DNA of 64,000 nucleotides from CAZRCZ01 sp964598765 (GTDB lineage Bacteria > Sumerlaeota > Sumerlaeia > MVZB01 > JAJFLK01), in NCBI GenBank assembly GCA_964598765.1, contig CAZRCZ010000013.1, positions 1-64,000 on the forward strand, read 5' to 3'. Positions 8,668 through 17,788 of this stretch are shown here, piece after piece; the first letter of the stretch is position 1, and every line of letters starts with the position of its first letter. The translations under genes and the position numbers were made by a program. Below the pieces are notes generated by a model. That model did no database searches and was not told the origin of the DNA. It saw only the letters and a program-made list of their open reading frames with translations.

Positions 8668-9678
8668 TCAAGATTTCTTTTGAGGCGCGGCTTGCAAAAG
8701 ATCATGGACGCGAAGCAGACCCAACGCGCGTCCGGAGCGATCCACGACGGGCAAAACCGAAATCTGCGACTTGCGGTTTTCCATCAGTTCCAGCGCGCGG
8801 GATGCCGGCATGTCGGCTTCGACCGTGATCGGTAGGGCGGTCATCGCGTCGCGGGCAAGCATGGAGAAAAACTTTTCGCGTTGCCGCATGGCTCGGCGAA
8901 CGTCGCCATCGGTGATGATGCCGACGAGACGCCCTCCCCGGCGATCCTTGACGATGTTGACCGCGCCAAGCGGGGCGCGGGTGAGAATCTCGACGATTTC
9001 CGTGAGGGGCGTCGTCGGCAACGCCATCGGATGATTCGGTCCGCCGTGCATCAGGTCTCGCGCGCGAAGCAACAAGCGGCGACCGAGCGCCCCGCCGGGA
9101 TGATAGAGCGCGAAGTCCTCCGCGCGAAATCCCTTCATCTCGGAAAGCACCAATGCGAGCGCGTCTCCCAACGCCATCATCGCCACCGTGGAGCTGGTCG
9201 GGGCGAGGTTCAGCGCGCCGGCCTCGCGGTCAATCACGATCGGAAGCACGGCGTCGGCTCCTTTGGCCAACGGGGACTTGAGATCGCCGACCATCGCCAC
9301 GATTCGCGCGCCGATCCGCCGAATGGCGGGAAGCGCGGCCAGAATTTCAAGGGTCGTTCCGCTGTAGGAGAGGGCAAGAACCGCGTCGCGGGTCTCCAGA
9401 ACCCCCAGATCCCCGTGGACGCTGTCGGCTCCGTGCATGAAAACCGCCGTCGTGCCGGTCGAGTTGAGCGTAGCGGCGATTTTTTGCGCGACGAGTCCGG
9501 ACTTGCCGACTCCGGTGACGACAACTTTTCCCTTGGAGCGGGAGATGATTTCCACCGCCCGGATAAATCGCGCGTCGAGATTCTCGGCGGTCAATTGGAG
9601 CGCGCGATGCTCCTCGCCCAGAATTTCCTTGGCGCGTTTGAGAGCGCCTCGCGTCGAAAGTTTGTTTTGGGATCTCAT
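8668..9678 (-). CDS. kdsD: D-arabinose 5-phosphate isomerase (KDO pathway)
   Basis: Converts ribulose 5-phosphate to arabinose 5-phosphate, the first step towards KDO of lipopolysaccharide. The SIS sugar-isomerase domain occupies about residues 35-185 (GKVVVTGVGKSGLVAQKIA, LALSYSGTTLEI, LNLAPTSSTVAMMALGDAL). Two CBS domains follow (about 205-330; GGRLVGIITDGDVRRAM and ISVLPVVDRSGRALGLLRVHDL). At 336 residues it is the normal length for KdsD/GutQ. Stand-alone here: the gene on its left is tmRNA, on its right the divergent glycosyltransferase-sulfatase gene. GutQ-type paralogues share the architecture, so the KDO assignment is the common but not the only possibility. Confidence 0.92.
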   Translation of the reverse strand: MRSQNKLSTRGALKRAKEILGEEHRALQLTAENLDARFIRAVEIISRSKGKVVVTGVGKSGLVAQKIAATLNSTGTTAVFMHGADSVHGDLGVLETRDAVLALSYSGTTLEILAALPAIRRIGARIVAMVGDLKSPLAKGADAVLPIVIDREAGALNLAPTSSTVAMMALGDALALVLSEMKGFRAEDFALYHPGGALGRRLLLRARDLMHGGPNHPMALPTTPLTEIVEILTRAPLGAVNIVKDRRGGRLVGIITDGDVRRAMRQREKFFSMLARDAMTALPITVEADMPASRALELMENRKSQISVLPVVDRSGRALGLLRVHDLLQAAPQKKS

Positions 9679-9802
9679 GTCTTGACGACCGTGTTTCGGT
9701 CAGAATTTATCTTGTCCATCGTGCGACCGCAAGGAAACACGCGCTTCCCCCGCTTGACAGCACGCCGACGATGAGGAAGTCTGAACGTCATTGAGGCCCA
9801 AA

Positions 9803-12800
9803 ATGCAAAATGGAGATTCGTTGCCCGTCAGTCGGGATTTTTTTCCCCTCATCGCGATATTTGTCCTTGCGGTGAGCGTCCGATTGATCTACGGATCGGC
9901 GATTCGAGGAACGGTTCTGGATCATTGGGAGCGATGGGACCAATCGGACATGAGCACGTATCTGGAGCAGGCGCGGCGATTGGCCGATGAGGATTGGCTC
10001 GCGCGTGAGCCGTATCATCCCTATCACCTCTGGCAACGCTTCGCGCCGGAGGAGAAATGGCGTTCGTGGCATCCGCCGCATGTCTTTAATCAGGCTCCCG
10101 GATACGCCTATCTTCTTGCCTCGGCGCGCGTGAGTTTGCCCCGAGGCGAGGAGACGGTGCGGCTCCTGCAATGTTTTCTTGGTGGCGCAACTGCGGTCTT
10201 GATTTTTCTCACGGCGCGGGAGACCGGGGGAAATCTCGCCGCGTGGATCGCGGGGAGCATGGCCGCGCTCTACGGTCCCTTCATTCCCATTGAGCGGCAA
10301 TATTTGCGCGAAGGTCCCAGCTTGTTTCTGATGCTCGCCGCGATCTGGGTTACGGCGCGTCTGTTGCAAACGGCAAAGGAAAATGCTTCCGCGCGAAAAG
10401 CCATCTTCCTTTTTGTTTTCGGTAGCGCTCTCTTTGGCGTCTTGACGATGTTTCATGAAATCGGCCGTATCGTTTTCTTCGCCGCGTTTTTGAGCGCGGG
10501 AATTTATGGGGCGTCGGTCAATCGAAAAAGAATGGCAATCCTGATGGCGGCAATGACGGGAGGTTATTTGCTCGGTTTTTCGCCTCTTCTGATTCGCAAC
10601 TTGATCGTCGGCGCGCCCCTCTTTTCTCTCTCGGACAGATACTTGATGGTTTTCGCCATGAGCAACGACGCACACGCGCCGGGAGGAGGCGCGCGATGGG
10701 GCATGGTTTGGCCGGGACTGGCTGTTCTGATGGACGAAGCTCGGGGATCCTTTTGGCGGATGCTTCGCGCCGTGATTCAATCTTACGGGGGCAAATGGGA
10801 ATTGTTCGCGGCGAATTGGTCCGCGAAATTTCGCGGGGTCTGCGCGGTCTATGAAGCGCCGGACAATGTGTCCTACGATTTTTATCGGCTTCGTGTTCCA
10901 TTGTTGAGATGGTTGCCCGATTTCCGTTTTGTCTTCGCGCCGGGAATCGGAGGAATGGCGCTTGCCGCGCGCGACTTCCTTGGAACGCGAAAGGATACAT
11001 CGGGAAAATTCCCGGAAACGGAAAATTTTCCTCCCAAGGGAGCGTTAACAATGCTTCTCATCGCTTCGATTTGTTTGATTGGATCGCTCAGCCTGACGCA
11101 TGCCGTCGGGCGTTGGCGGCTGTTTGTCGTTCCCCTCCTTATGATTTTTGCCTCTCAATTTTTTGAGCGGTTGATTTCCTTTGTTGGCCGGCAAGATGGA
11201 CTGCGAAAATGCCTCCGCGCTCCTGCGGTTTGGATTTTTGTCGCTTCCGCCGCCTTTCAATCTTACGCCCAACGCGCCATTGTTGCCCAACCTCTTCGCC
11301 CGCAGGATTTCATCGTCGCTGGAAATCTGGAGAGAGAGGAAGGTCAAACCGATCAGGCCATCGAGGATTACTCCAAAGCGATTGAATTGGGAGCGAGGAC
11401 GCCCCAACTCGAAAACGCCCTCCGATTACTTCGGCGAGAAAAGGAGACCCGCGAAATTTCGGCTTCCGCGCGCCCCGCGCAACCCGCCGATCTCCCGCCC
11501 AACATCCTCGTTCTTCTGCCCGATCAAATGCGCGGCGAGGCGATGGGATGCACGGGAAATCCCGACGTAAAGACGCCCGAACTGGACCGCTTGGCGTCTC
11601 AGGGGATTTTGTTGACGAATATGTTTGCCAACACGCCGGTCTGCTGTCCGGCGCGCGCGACCATTCTGACCGGCAAATATCCGCATCGCCACGGACTCAT
11701 CTGCAACGACCTGCGCCTTCGCGAATCGGAAATCACGCTCGCGGAAATCTTGCGCGACCATGGCTATCGGACCGGATTCATCGGCAAATGGCACTTGGAC
11801 GGCGGCAAGCGAGAGCCGGGATTTGTTCCTCCGGGAGAACGGCGCCAAGGCTTCGATTTTTGGGCGGCGAACGAATGCGACCACACCCATTTCAAAAACC
11901 GCTATTTCCGCGACGACCCCACGCCGATTGAGATGAGCGATTACGAAACGCGCGTCTGGAGCGACTTGGCGATTGAGTTCCTGAAACAAAAAAGAGGCGC
12001 GCCCTTCTTTCTTGAAGTCGCAATGGGACCGCCGCACAACCCCTACAAGGCTCCGGGAAAATACGCGACGATGTATGATCCCGAAAAAATTGCTCTGCGC
12101 CCGAATTGGCAACCGGGCGCGGACGGACGCAAGGAGATCGCGCAATACTATGGGATGATCTCCGACGTGGACGAACAATGCGGGCGAATTTTGCGCGCGC
12201 TGGATGAACTGGGCCTCGCCGAAAACACCGTCGTTCTCTTCACATCCGATCACGGCGACATGCTCGGCTCACATGGGCTTCGCTACAAGCGCAAGCCGTG
12301 GGAAGAATCCATTCATATTCCGGGGATTTTGCGTTTTCCGGCGCGGATCGCGGCGGAGCAAAAACTGGACCTTCTTTTTTCGCACGTGGACATCGCGCCG
12401 ACGTTGCTCGGCCTTTGCGGGATCGAAATTCCATCCGCGATGCAGGGGCACAATCTCGCGCCGAGGCTCTTGGGCCAAAGCAAGGAGGAACCGACCTCAA
12501 TCCTTTTTCAGATTTTCAATCCAGCCGCGCTGGACGGCATTCCGCATCCTTGGCGGGGCATCCGAACGAAGACTCAAATGTTCGCGCGATTCGAGAATGC
12601 GCCGTGGGTTTTGTATGATTTGCCAAAGGACCCTTACGAACTTCACAACCTCGCCGACGATCCCATATCCTTCCGCGAGCGCGAGCGGATGGATCAACTG
12701 TTAAAGGATGCCATGAATCAAACCCGCGACGCATGGTCCTTCAATTCGGATGAGCAAGTCGAAGATGGCGCGCGGCTTTATCGAGAGAAGGCATATTATT

Positions 12801-12850
12801 CCATTGACGATTACCTTCGCGAATCGTCGGACAAGAAAAATCCCCAATGA
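9803..12850 (+). CDS. Membrane glycosyltransferase-like / TPR / sulfatase fusion
   Basis: A 1,015-residue fusion. Residues 1-about 490 form a polytopic membrane region resembling PMT/ArnT-type lipid-linked sugar transferases (first segment FFPLIAIFVLAVSVRLIYG; acidic loop WERWDQSDMSTYLEQARRLA). A single TPR-like unit follows (GQTDQAIEDYSKAIELG, about 510-545), then a complete sulfatase domain from PNILVLLPDQ (about 565) to the end. The sulfatase has the formylglycine signature CCPARATILTG (about 614), the metal-site GKWHLDGG and TSDHGDMLGSHG. ATG 9803 is preferred over an upstream in-frame TTG (9791) because gagg lies six bases before it. The sulfatase should face the periplasm. Sulfatases act on sulfate, and relatives on phosphate, esters; the substrate is unknown. 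A sulfotransferase lies 4 kb downstream. Confidence 0.8.
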   Translation: MQNGDSLPVSRDFFPLIAIFVLAVSVRLIYGSAIRGTVLDHWERWDQSDMSTYLEQARRLADEDWLAREPYHPYHLWQRFAPEEKWRSWHPPHVFNQAPGYAYLLASARVSLPRGEETVRLLQCFLGGATAVLIFLTARETGGNLAAWIAGSMAALYGPFIPIERQYLREGPSLFLMLAAIWVTARLLQTAKENASARKAIFLFVFGSALFGVLTMFHEIGRIVFFAAFLSAGIYGASVNRKRMAILMAAMTGGYLLGFSPLLIRNLIVGAPLFSLSDRYLMVFAMSNDAHAPGGGARWGMVWPGLAVLMDEARGSFWRMLRAVIQSYGGKWELFAANWSAKFRGVCAVYEAPDNVSYDFYRLRVPLLRWLPDFRFVFAPGIGGMALAARDFLGTRKDTSGKFPETENFPPKGALTMLLIASICLIGSLSLTHAVGRWRLFVVPLLMIFASQFFERLISFVGRQDGLRKCLRAPAVWIFVASAAFQSYAQRAIVAQPLRPQDFIVAGNLEREEGQTDQAIEDYSKAIELGARTPQLENALRLLRREKETREISASARPAQPADLPPNILVLLPDQMRGEAMGCTGNPDVKTPELDRLASQGILLTNMFANTPVCCPARATILTGKYPHRHGLICNDLRLRESEITLAEILRDHGYRTGFIGKWHLDGGKREPGFVPPGERRQGFDFWAANECDHTHFKNRYFRDDPTPIEMSDYETRVWSDLAIEFLKQKRGAPFFLEVAMGPPHNPYKAPGKYATMYDPEKIALRPNWQPGADGRKEIAQYYGMISDVDEQCGRILRALDELGLAENTVVLFTSDHGDMLGSHGLRYKRKPWEESIHIPGILRFPARIAAEQKLDLLFSHVDIAPTLLGLCGIEIPSAMQGHNLAPRLLGQSKEEPTSILFQIFNPAALDGIPHPWRGIRTKTQMFARFENAPWVLYDLPKDPYELHNLADDPISFRERERMDQLLKDAMNQTRDAWSFNSDEQVEDGARLYREKAYYSIDDYLRESSDKKNPQ

Positions 12851-12863
12851 TCCGAGCGTTCGG

Positions 12864-14174
12864 CTATTGCCCGCCCGCCGACGCTCCCGCGCCCACCAGA
12901 ACAAAACTTGGATCGCGTTGGTTGAGATGCTCGTTGGGAAGCGTATAGCTCAGGAACGCGAACATCATTTCATCAGTCGTGGCTTCGCCGAAGGTCACGG
13001 TTTGCGCGGGATTCGGATTGGCCGGATTGGACGACGAATTGTTGTAATGCGCCTTGGCGAAAAGCTTCGTTCCCTTGGGGAGATAAAGCGGATCGGCCAA
13101 TTCGTAGATCGTCTGCCAGTTGAAATCATAGCGCGGAACCCAAATGATGTCCTTCTCGGTTCCGTCCGGAAATTTCGCCCAAACTTTCATGTCTTTGCCC
13201 CGCAGGTGCATGTGCGGCAGAACCGTTCGCAGTTCCATGTCTTGCGCCGCGGTGTAGGGCATGGCGTTGACCTCGAAGTGTTCCGCGCCCGGCGGAATCA
13301 TCAAGAGCGGCGTGAACACCGCGTCGGCGCGATATTGCTTCGTGATCGGATAATCGGCGAACTTGAGGCCGATGCTGGATCGGTCGCGGGCGGCCGCTCC
13401 CTTCTCCTTGTGATAATGCATCTGAAAAACGATTTCGCATCCGGCGGGGAGCAGAATTCCGGTCCCGTCGGAAAATTTGAACGGATTCATCCCCGGCGCG
13501 TATCCGCCGAGCAGACTCACCCCTCCCAGCGCGCCGGAAAGTCCGGTCCCCGGTTTCCCCATTCCCTTTTGCGCCGAGGCGATGTCAAGCCCCGCCGGTT
13601 TGGTGAAGGCGATGATGTGATGGACGGCCTCCACGTTGCCGGGCCGACATTCAATGGCCTTGAGCCAGCGGTCGGTCGGGAAATTGGTTTTCATCGTCAC
13701 GTAGCGATATTGATCCTCCAGCGTGGCGGGCAGGACTTCATCGCGGCTGAAACTGAACGTCGCGTCCGGTTCGCCGATCTTCCATCCCCGGCTGAACTTC
13801 GGAGCAGGAGGCAAATCCTCCGCGTCGCCGATCGGCGCGCCGGCGTCAATCCACGAAACCAGCGTGGCAAGCTCTTCTTTGCTGAGACGCCGCTCGTTTT
13901 TCCATTTCCCGACTGCGGGATCGGCGTGCCACGGCGGCATCACTCCCTCGGTGACGACCTTCTTGATGGATTTCACCCATGGTCGCACGTCCTTGTAGGT
14001 GACAAGCGACATGGGAACCGCTTCCCCCGGCCTGTGACATTCCTGACAATTCTTTTGCAGGATCGCGAGCACGTCCTTGCTGAACGTCACTTCGGCCCGT
14101 GACGATCCGACCACGCCGCAAAAAATCGACGCGCTCGCCAGAATTACCCATCGAATCGGTTTCATGCTGTTCAT
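12864..14174 (-). CDS. Secreted cytochrome c / copper monooxygenase-like protein
   Basis: Predicted exported redox protein. Start ATG 14174 is chosen because AGGAG precedes it by eight bases; it gives a signal peptide MNSMKPIRWVILASASIFCGVVGSSRA. A c-type haem motif CQECH follows near residue 43, then a conserved ADLIDAGAPxGD-like block (LVSWIDAGAPIGD). The rest resembles the copper type II ascorbate-dependent monooxygenase fold, with possible copper ligands in AVHHIIAF, FQMHYHK and PHMHLRGKDM. This architecture (cytochrome c plus peptidylglycine-monooxygenase-like domains) is known in Acidobacteria and PVC genomes but has no settled substrate. A paralogue lies at 28981-30273. It converges with the sulfatase fusion gene. 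Confidence 0.8.
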   Translation of the reverse strand: MNSMKPIRWVILASASIFCGVVGSSRAEVTFSKDVLAILQKNCQECHRPGEAVPMSLVTYKDVRPWVKSIKKVVTEGVMPPWHADPAVGKWKNERRLSKEELATLVSWIDAGAPIGDAEDLPPAPKFSRGWKIGEPDATFSFSRDEVLPATLEDQYRYVTMKTNFPTDRWLKAIECRPGNVEAVHHIIAFTKPAGLDIASAQKGMGKPGTGLSGALGGVSLLGGYAPGMNPFKFSDGTGILLPAGCEIVFQMHYHKEKGAAARDRSSIGLKFADYPITKQYRADAVFTPLLMIPPGAEHFEVNAMPYTAAQDMELRTVLPHMHLRGKDMKVWAKFPDGTEKDIIWVPRYDFNWQTIYELADPLYLPKGTKLFAKAHYNNSSSNPANPNPAQTVTFGEATTDEMMFAFLSYTLPNEHLNQRDPSFVLVGAGASAGGQ

Positions 14175-14377
14175 TCCCTTTGCTCCTGTTCCATCGAAAT
14201 TTTCCCTCTTTGTTTTCGGCGATTCAAGCAATATCGCTCGATATTGCATCGTAATCATTGACTTTTTCCCTTCCGCCCGTTTAGGTGTCTCCTTTGGCTT
14301 CGCGCCGGATCAATGCAAAGGGTGGCTCCGCAATCAAGGCGGATGGACGCGAGGCATGAATGAGGAGGGAGAACTTC

Positions 14378-15373
14378 ATGTCGGAAAACGGAAAAGTCGT
14401 CAATTTGGCCATTTTGGGTTCGGGGGGATTGGGGCGCGCCGCGGCGCAACTACTCGACCACAAGAAAACCTTTCGCCTCGTCGCCATGTGCGACCGCGAA
14501 GGCTTCGCCTACAATCCGGCGGGAATTTCCTCCTCGATGCTCGAGCCGCTTCCGATCATGACCTCGGTCGGCACGATCCCCCAATGGGGAAAAATGAGCA
14601 GAGATTCGGTCGGCGAAATCATCAAACTGGGGGGGAAGGTGGACGCGATTTTCGTCGCGCTTCCCAATCTTCCGAATGAATTTATTCCGAGCATCGTTCA
14701 TCGTTTCGGCAAGGAGGGTTGGCGCGGCGCGATGACCGACGCGCTCAAGCGTTCCAGCGCCGTCAAACTCATGATGGAACTCAAACCGCATTTGGCCGAG
14801 GCGGGGATCACCTACGTCACGGGCGCGGGATGCACGCCGGGATTGCTGACGGCCGCCGCCGCGCTCGCCGCGTCGTCGTTTGTCGAGGTGTTGGAAGTCG
14901 AGGTTTATTTTGGCGTCGGCATCGCCAACTGGGAATCCTACCGCGCGACGATCCGCGAGGACTTGGCGCACATGGAGGGATTCAACATCGAGAAAGCCAA
15001 CGCGATGAGCAACGCGGAGGTCGAGGCGGAATTGGATCGGCGCGGCGGAATTCTGAAGCTCGTCAACATGGAACACGCCGACGACGTGATGCTGGAACTG
15101 GCTGGCGTGGTCGGAGCGGAAAAAGTCCGCGTCGGCGGGATCGTGGACACGCGCCACGCCAAAAAACCGGTTTCCAGCCGGGTCATGGTCAAAGGGCGCA
15201 CCTACGACGGCTCGATCAGCACGCATACTTTTACTCTCGGTGACGAGACGACGATGGCCGCCAACGTCAACGGCACGGCGATGGGGTATCTGAACACCGC
15301 GTTGTGGCTGAACCGGATCGGGCAATACGGCGTCTTCACGGCGGCGGAGCTGATGCCGCGGTTTGCGCGGTGA
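14378..15373 (+). CDS. Saccharopine dehydrogenase-like oxidoreductase
   Basis: NAD(P)-dependent oxidoreductase, about 331 residues. The N-terminus VNLAILGSGGLGRAAAQLL is a Rossmann dinucleotide-binding motif. Later conserved-looking blocks are AIFVALPNLPNEFIPSIV, YVTGAGCTPGLLTAAAALA and a C-terminal substrate domain. Start ATG 14378 has a strong ribosome-binding site (gaggaggga) seven bases upstream. The overall pattern matches the family annotated as saccharopine dehydrogenase-like oxidoreductase in cyanobacteria, related to carboxynorspermidine and homospermidine dehydrogenases; the actual substrate is unknown. Lysine is likely made by the dapL route in this genome, so a lysine-degradation role is not implied. 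It stands between the cytochrome c gene (divergent) and a small DUF433 gene. Confidence 0.7.
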   Translation: MSENGKVVNLAILGSGGLGRAAAQLLDHKKTFRLVAMCDREGFAYNPAGISSSMLEPLPIMTSVGTIPQWGKMSRDSVGEIIKLGGKVDAIFVALPNLPNEFIPSIVHRFGKEGWRGAMTDALKRSSAVKLMMELKPHLAEAGITYVTGAGCTPGLLTAAAALAASSFVEVLEVEVYFGVGIANWESYRATIREDLAHMEGFNIEKANAMSNAEVEAELDRRGGILKLVNMEHADDVMLELAGVVGAEKVRVGGIVDTRHAKKPVSSRVMVKGRTYDGSISTHTFTLGDETTMAANVNGTAMGYLNTALWLNRIGQYGVFTAAELMPRFAR

Positions 15374-15398
15374 TGCGAAATCTGTTATTCTGAGAGCG

Positions 15399-15617
15399 AT
15401 GCAACATCTTGACCGCATCACCGTGAATCCAGACCGAATGAACGGACAACCCCGCATTCGGAATTTTCGGTTAACCGTCCGACGAGTGATCGAATCTCTG
15501 GCGGTTTATCCCAACCGTGATGAATTGAAGAAGGAATATCCCGAACTGGAGGATGAAGACATCCGGCAGGCGCTGGAATTTGCGGCCCGTCGGCAAGAGA
15601 AAATTCATTGCGCTTGA
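15399..15617 (+). CDS. DUF433 family small protein
   Basis: A 72-residue protein beginning MQHLDRITVNPDRMNGQPRIRNFRLTV, the pattern of the DUF433 family (I-x-x-x-P-x-x-x-x-G-x-P-x-I-R-x-x-R-x-x-V), whose helical core ends ELEDEDIRQALEFAARR. DUF433 proteins often act as antitoxin-like partners of PIN-type (DUF5615) proteins encoded next door. No such partner follows: the next gene is an SMR transporter 32 bp on. It may therefore be an orphan antitoxin or have another role. Start chosen at the ATG of the conserved N-terminus. Confidence 0.75.
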   Translation: MQHLDRITVNPDRMNGQPRIRNFRLTVRRVIESLAVYPNRDELKKEYPELEDEDIRQALEFAARRQEKIHCA

Positions 15618-15649
15618 GACGGCTACCGCTGGTTTGATTGAGGGCGTCC

Positions 15650-15973
15650 ATGCCTTGGATAATGCTTACCTTTGCCATCCTCGCCGAAGTCGCCGGAACG
15701 ACCTGCATGAAACTCTCCGAAGGCTTGACCAAACTTTGGCCGACGGCGGCCATGGCGATTTTCTACGCGGCTTCATTTTCGCTGATGGCTTTGGCGCTCA
15801 AGAAAATTGACGTGAGCGTGGCCTACGCGATCTGGTCGGCGTTGGGGACGACGTTCATCACGATCATCGGCATCGCCGCGTTTCACGAGTCTGCGGGGCT
15901 TCCCAAAATTATCTTCATCGCGTTCATCGTGATTGGCGTGGTGGGATTGAATCTGTCCGGCGGGGGGCATTGA
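15650..15973 (+). CDS. Small multidrug resistance (SMR) family transporter
   Basis: A 107-residue protein with four predicted membrane helices, the SMR family size. The essential proton- and drug-binding glutamate of EmrE is seen as Glu13 in LTFAILAEVAGTTCMKLS. Helix 3 and 4 signatures VSVAYAIWSALGTTFITIIG and IIFIAFIVIGVVGLNLSG are typical of QacE/SugE-type pumps. ATG 15650 with gaggg five bases upstream is preferred over the TTG at 15638. Substrate (quaternary ammonium, guanidinium or other) cannot be told from sequence. Ten bases separate it from the epimerase gene, so the two may be co-transcribed. Confidence 0.9.
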   Translation: MPWIMLTFAILAEVAGTTCMKLSEGLTKLWPTAAMAIFYAASFSLMALALKKIDVSVAYAIWSALGTTFITIIGIAAFHESAGLPKIIFIAFIVIGVVGLNLSGGGH

Positions 15974-15982
15974 AAATCGCCG

Positions 15983-16927
15983 ATGGCGAATTATCTGATC
16001 ACCGGCGGTGCGGGATTCATCGGATCGCATCTGGTTGAGCATTTGGTTGAGCAGGGGGAATCGGTCCGGGTCTTGGACAATTTCCTGACGGGCAAGCGGG
16101 AAAATCTCACGCCGTTTCTCAAGAAGATCGAATTGATGGAAGGGGATTTGCGCGACGCATCCGCTTGTCAACGCGCCGTCGAGGACATGGATTTCGTGCT
16201 TCATCACGCGGCGTTGCCTTCGGTCCAGCGCTCGTTTGAGAATCCCGTCGAATCCACGGAGACCAATGTCATCGGGACAGTCCAGCTTCTCGACGCCTGC
16301 GTGAAAGCAAAAATTCGACGGGTGATTTACGCCGCGTCATCTTCGGCTTACGGAGATCAAGATGAGCCGGTCAAGCGCGAAGATCTGCCGCCCCGTCCGA
16401 TTTCTCCCTATGCCGTGTCGAAATTGGCGGGGGAGTATTTCGCCCGCGCCTATCACGCCTCGTTTGGTTTGGAGACGATCCCGCTCCGTTATTTTAACGT
16501 CTTTGGTCCGCGCCAAGACCCTGACTCTCCCTACAGCGCGGTGATTCCCCGATTCATCACGACAATCTTGGGCGGCCAGTCGCCGACGATTTACGGCGAC
16601 GGACTACAGTCGCGCGATTTCACTTATGTTCAAAACATCGTTCAAGCGAATGTTCTCGCCACCCGAGCGCGCAAGGAAGCGGTCGGTCAGGTTCTCAACA
16701 TCGCCTGCGGAAAATCGTATTCGCTTCTCAATCTGCTAACGGAAATCAATTCGGTGCTGGGAACTTCCGTCGCGCCGATTCACGCCGAGTCTCGCTCCGG
16801 AGATGTCCGTCACTCTCTTGCCGACATCCGTCGCGCCAAAGAACTTTTGGGGTATGAAGTTGCCATTGATTTTCGCGAAGGCGTTCGTCGAACCGCCGAA
16901 TCGTATCGCTTGCGCGAAGCTTTGTAG
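15983..16927 (+). CDS. NAD-dependent nucleotide-sugar 4-epimerase
   Basis: Extended short-chain dehydrogenase that acts on UDP-hexoses or UDP-N-acetylhexosamines. It has the Rossmann motif GGAGFIGSHL at residues 8-17, the substrate block AASSSAYGD, and the catalytic Tyr-x3-Lys in SPYAVSKLAGEYFARAYH. RYFNVFGPRQDP and VQDIV-like YVQNIVQANVLA further match GalE/WbpP-type enzymes. At 314 residues it has normal length. A role in lipopolysaccharide or exopolysaccharide precursor supply fits the neighbouring kdsD, glycosyltransferase-like and sulfotransferase genes, though none are in a strict operon. Whether it prefers acetylated sugars is not decidable here. It converges with the sulfotransferase gene, 54 bp apart. 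Confidence 0.88.
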   Translation: MANYLITGGAGFIGSHLVEHLVEQGESVRVLDNFLTGKRENLTPFLKKIELMEGDLRDASACQRAVEDMDFVLHHAALPSVQRSFENPVESTETNVIGTVQLLDACVKAKIRRVIYAASSSAYGDQDEPVKREDLPPRPISPYAVSKLAGEYFARAYHASFGLETIPLRYFNVFGPRQDPDSPYSAVIPRFITTILGGQSPTIYGDGLQSRDFTYVQNIVQANVLATRARKEAVGQVLNIACGKSYSLLNLLTEINSVLGTSVAPIHAESRSGDVRHSLADIRRAKELLGYEVAIDFREGVRRTAESYRLREAL

Positions 16928-16981
16928 AATGTGGCGCGAGCGCCCCGGCCGTGATTTTTCCCCGATCAGCTAACCTGCTGT

Positions 16982-17773
16982 TCACAGGCGGGATGCCTTC
17001 GCAACTGAATAAAAGGGGCATGGAAAGCCCGCGATCGTTCGATTCAGAAATTTGCTGTCGGTTCCCGAGAGATAATCGCGGTATCCGCCGATTTTTCCAC
17101 GTCGAACCTTGAAAGAATCGGGATCGCGCGGATCCGCGGGGCGGAGTTTGGGGCTTTCAAAGTAGCCTTCCCGCTCCAACTTTTTCATATTCTCGAATTG
17201 CGCGAATTGGACGGCTCGCTCAATAATTTCGTCCTCCGCGTTCAGGATGCCGAACAATTGGAGCGCGGAACGAAGAATCGTTCCCGCGTTTTCGTGCAAG
17301 TCCTCATAGCGGACGAGGAGGAAATCGCGCGGGACGTTTCGAGCGGCGGACCAGATTTCGTAAAATCCAAGAAGGCGGCGAATACCAAAATCCTCATTGC
17401 GGATGAATTCGGAAATTGGACCGCGAAAGAGATCGCTCCGGCGCGTGGCTTGAAAGTAAAAGGAGACCAGCACGTCGCGCGGATCGCGGACCATGAAGAT
17501 AATTTTCTTGTCGCGGTATTTGGATTTGTCCGGGCGCAACGGGGCAAAGCCGTTTTCCTGAATCGGAATGGATTCGTCGTGCGTGGCGATCATGACGGGC
17601 AAACGCGCCGCCTTTGTCAATTCGACGGGGCGAAAGATCAGGCGATTTTCCAAACCGTACAGATCGCAAATCGCCTTTCCCAGAAGCACACGAAGCCACG
17701 TCCGCCCCGCCTTGGGGAACGAGACCAGAAAAATATCCGCCTCGGCGATGTCTTTCAACCGGTTTGATTGCAT
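16982..17773 (-). CDS. Sulfotransferase domain protein
   Basis: A 263-residue sulfotransferase that should transfer sulfate from PAPS to a hydroxyl or amine. The N-terminal phosphosulfate-binding loop is clear in FLVSFPKAGRTWLRVLLG (residues 16-33), and the 3'-phosphate-binding region in IIFMVRDPRDVLVSFYFQ (about 90-107). The C-terminal RRGKIGGYRDYLS matches the RKG-x-x-G-x-W-K-x-x-F-like end of the family, with Tyr in place of the usual Trp. Cytosolic, no signal peptide. It starts 16 bp after the stop of the SLC13-type transporter gene on the same strand, so the pair is probably one transcript. Acceptor is unknown; lipids or surface glycans are plausible given the surroundings. Confidence 0.88.
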   Translation of the reverse strand: MQSNRLKDIAEADIFLVSFPKAGRTWLRVLLGKAICDLYGLENRLIFRPVELTKAARLPVMIATHDESIPIQENGFAPLRPDKSKYRDKKIIFMVRDPRDVLVSFYFQATRRSDLFRGPISEFIRNEDFGIRRLLGFYEIWSAARNVPRDFLLVRYEDLHENAGTILRSALQLFGILNAEDEIIERAVQFAQFENMKKLEREGYFESPKLRPADPRDPDSFKVRRGKIGGYRDYLSGTDSKFLNRTIAGFPCPFYSVAKASRL

Positions 17774-17788
17774 CGATTGTGGAAGAAA

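Noticed and set aside
12750..14102. Plus-strand frame of 450 codons
   Set aside because: Antisense shadow of the cytochrome c/copper protein gene, which has haem and copper motifs.
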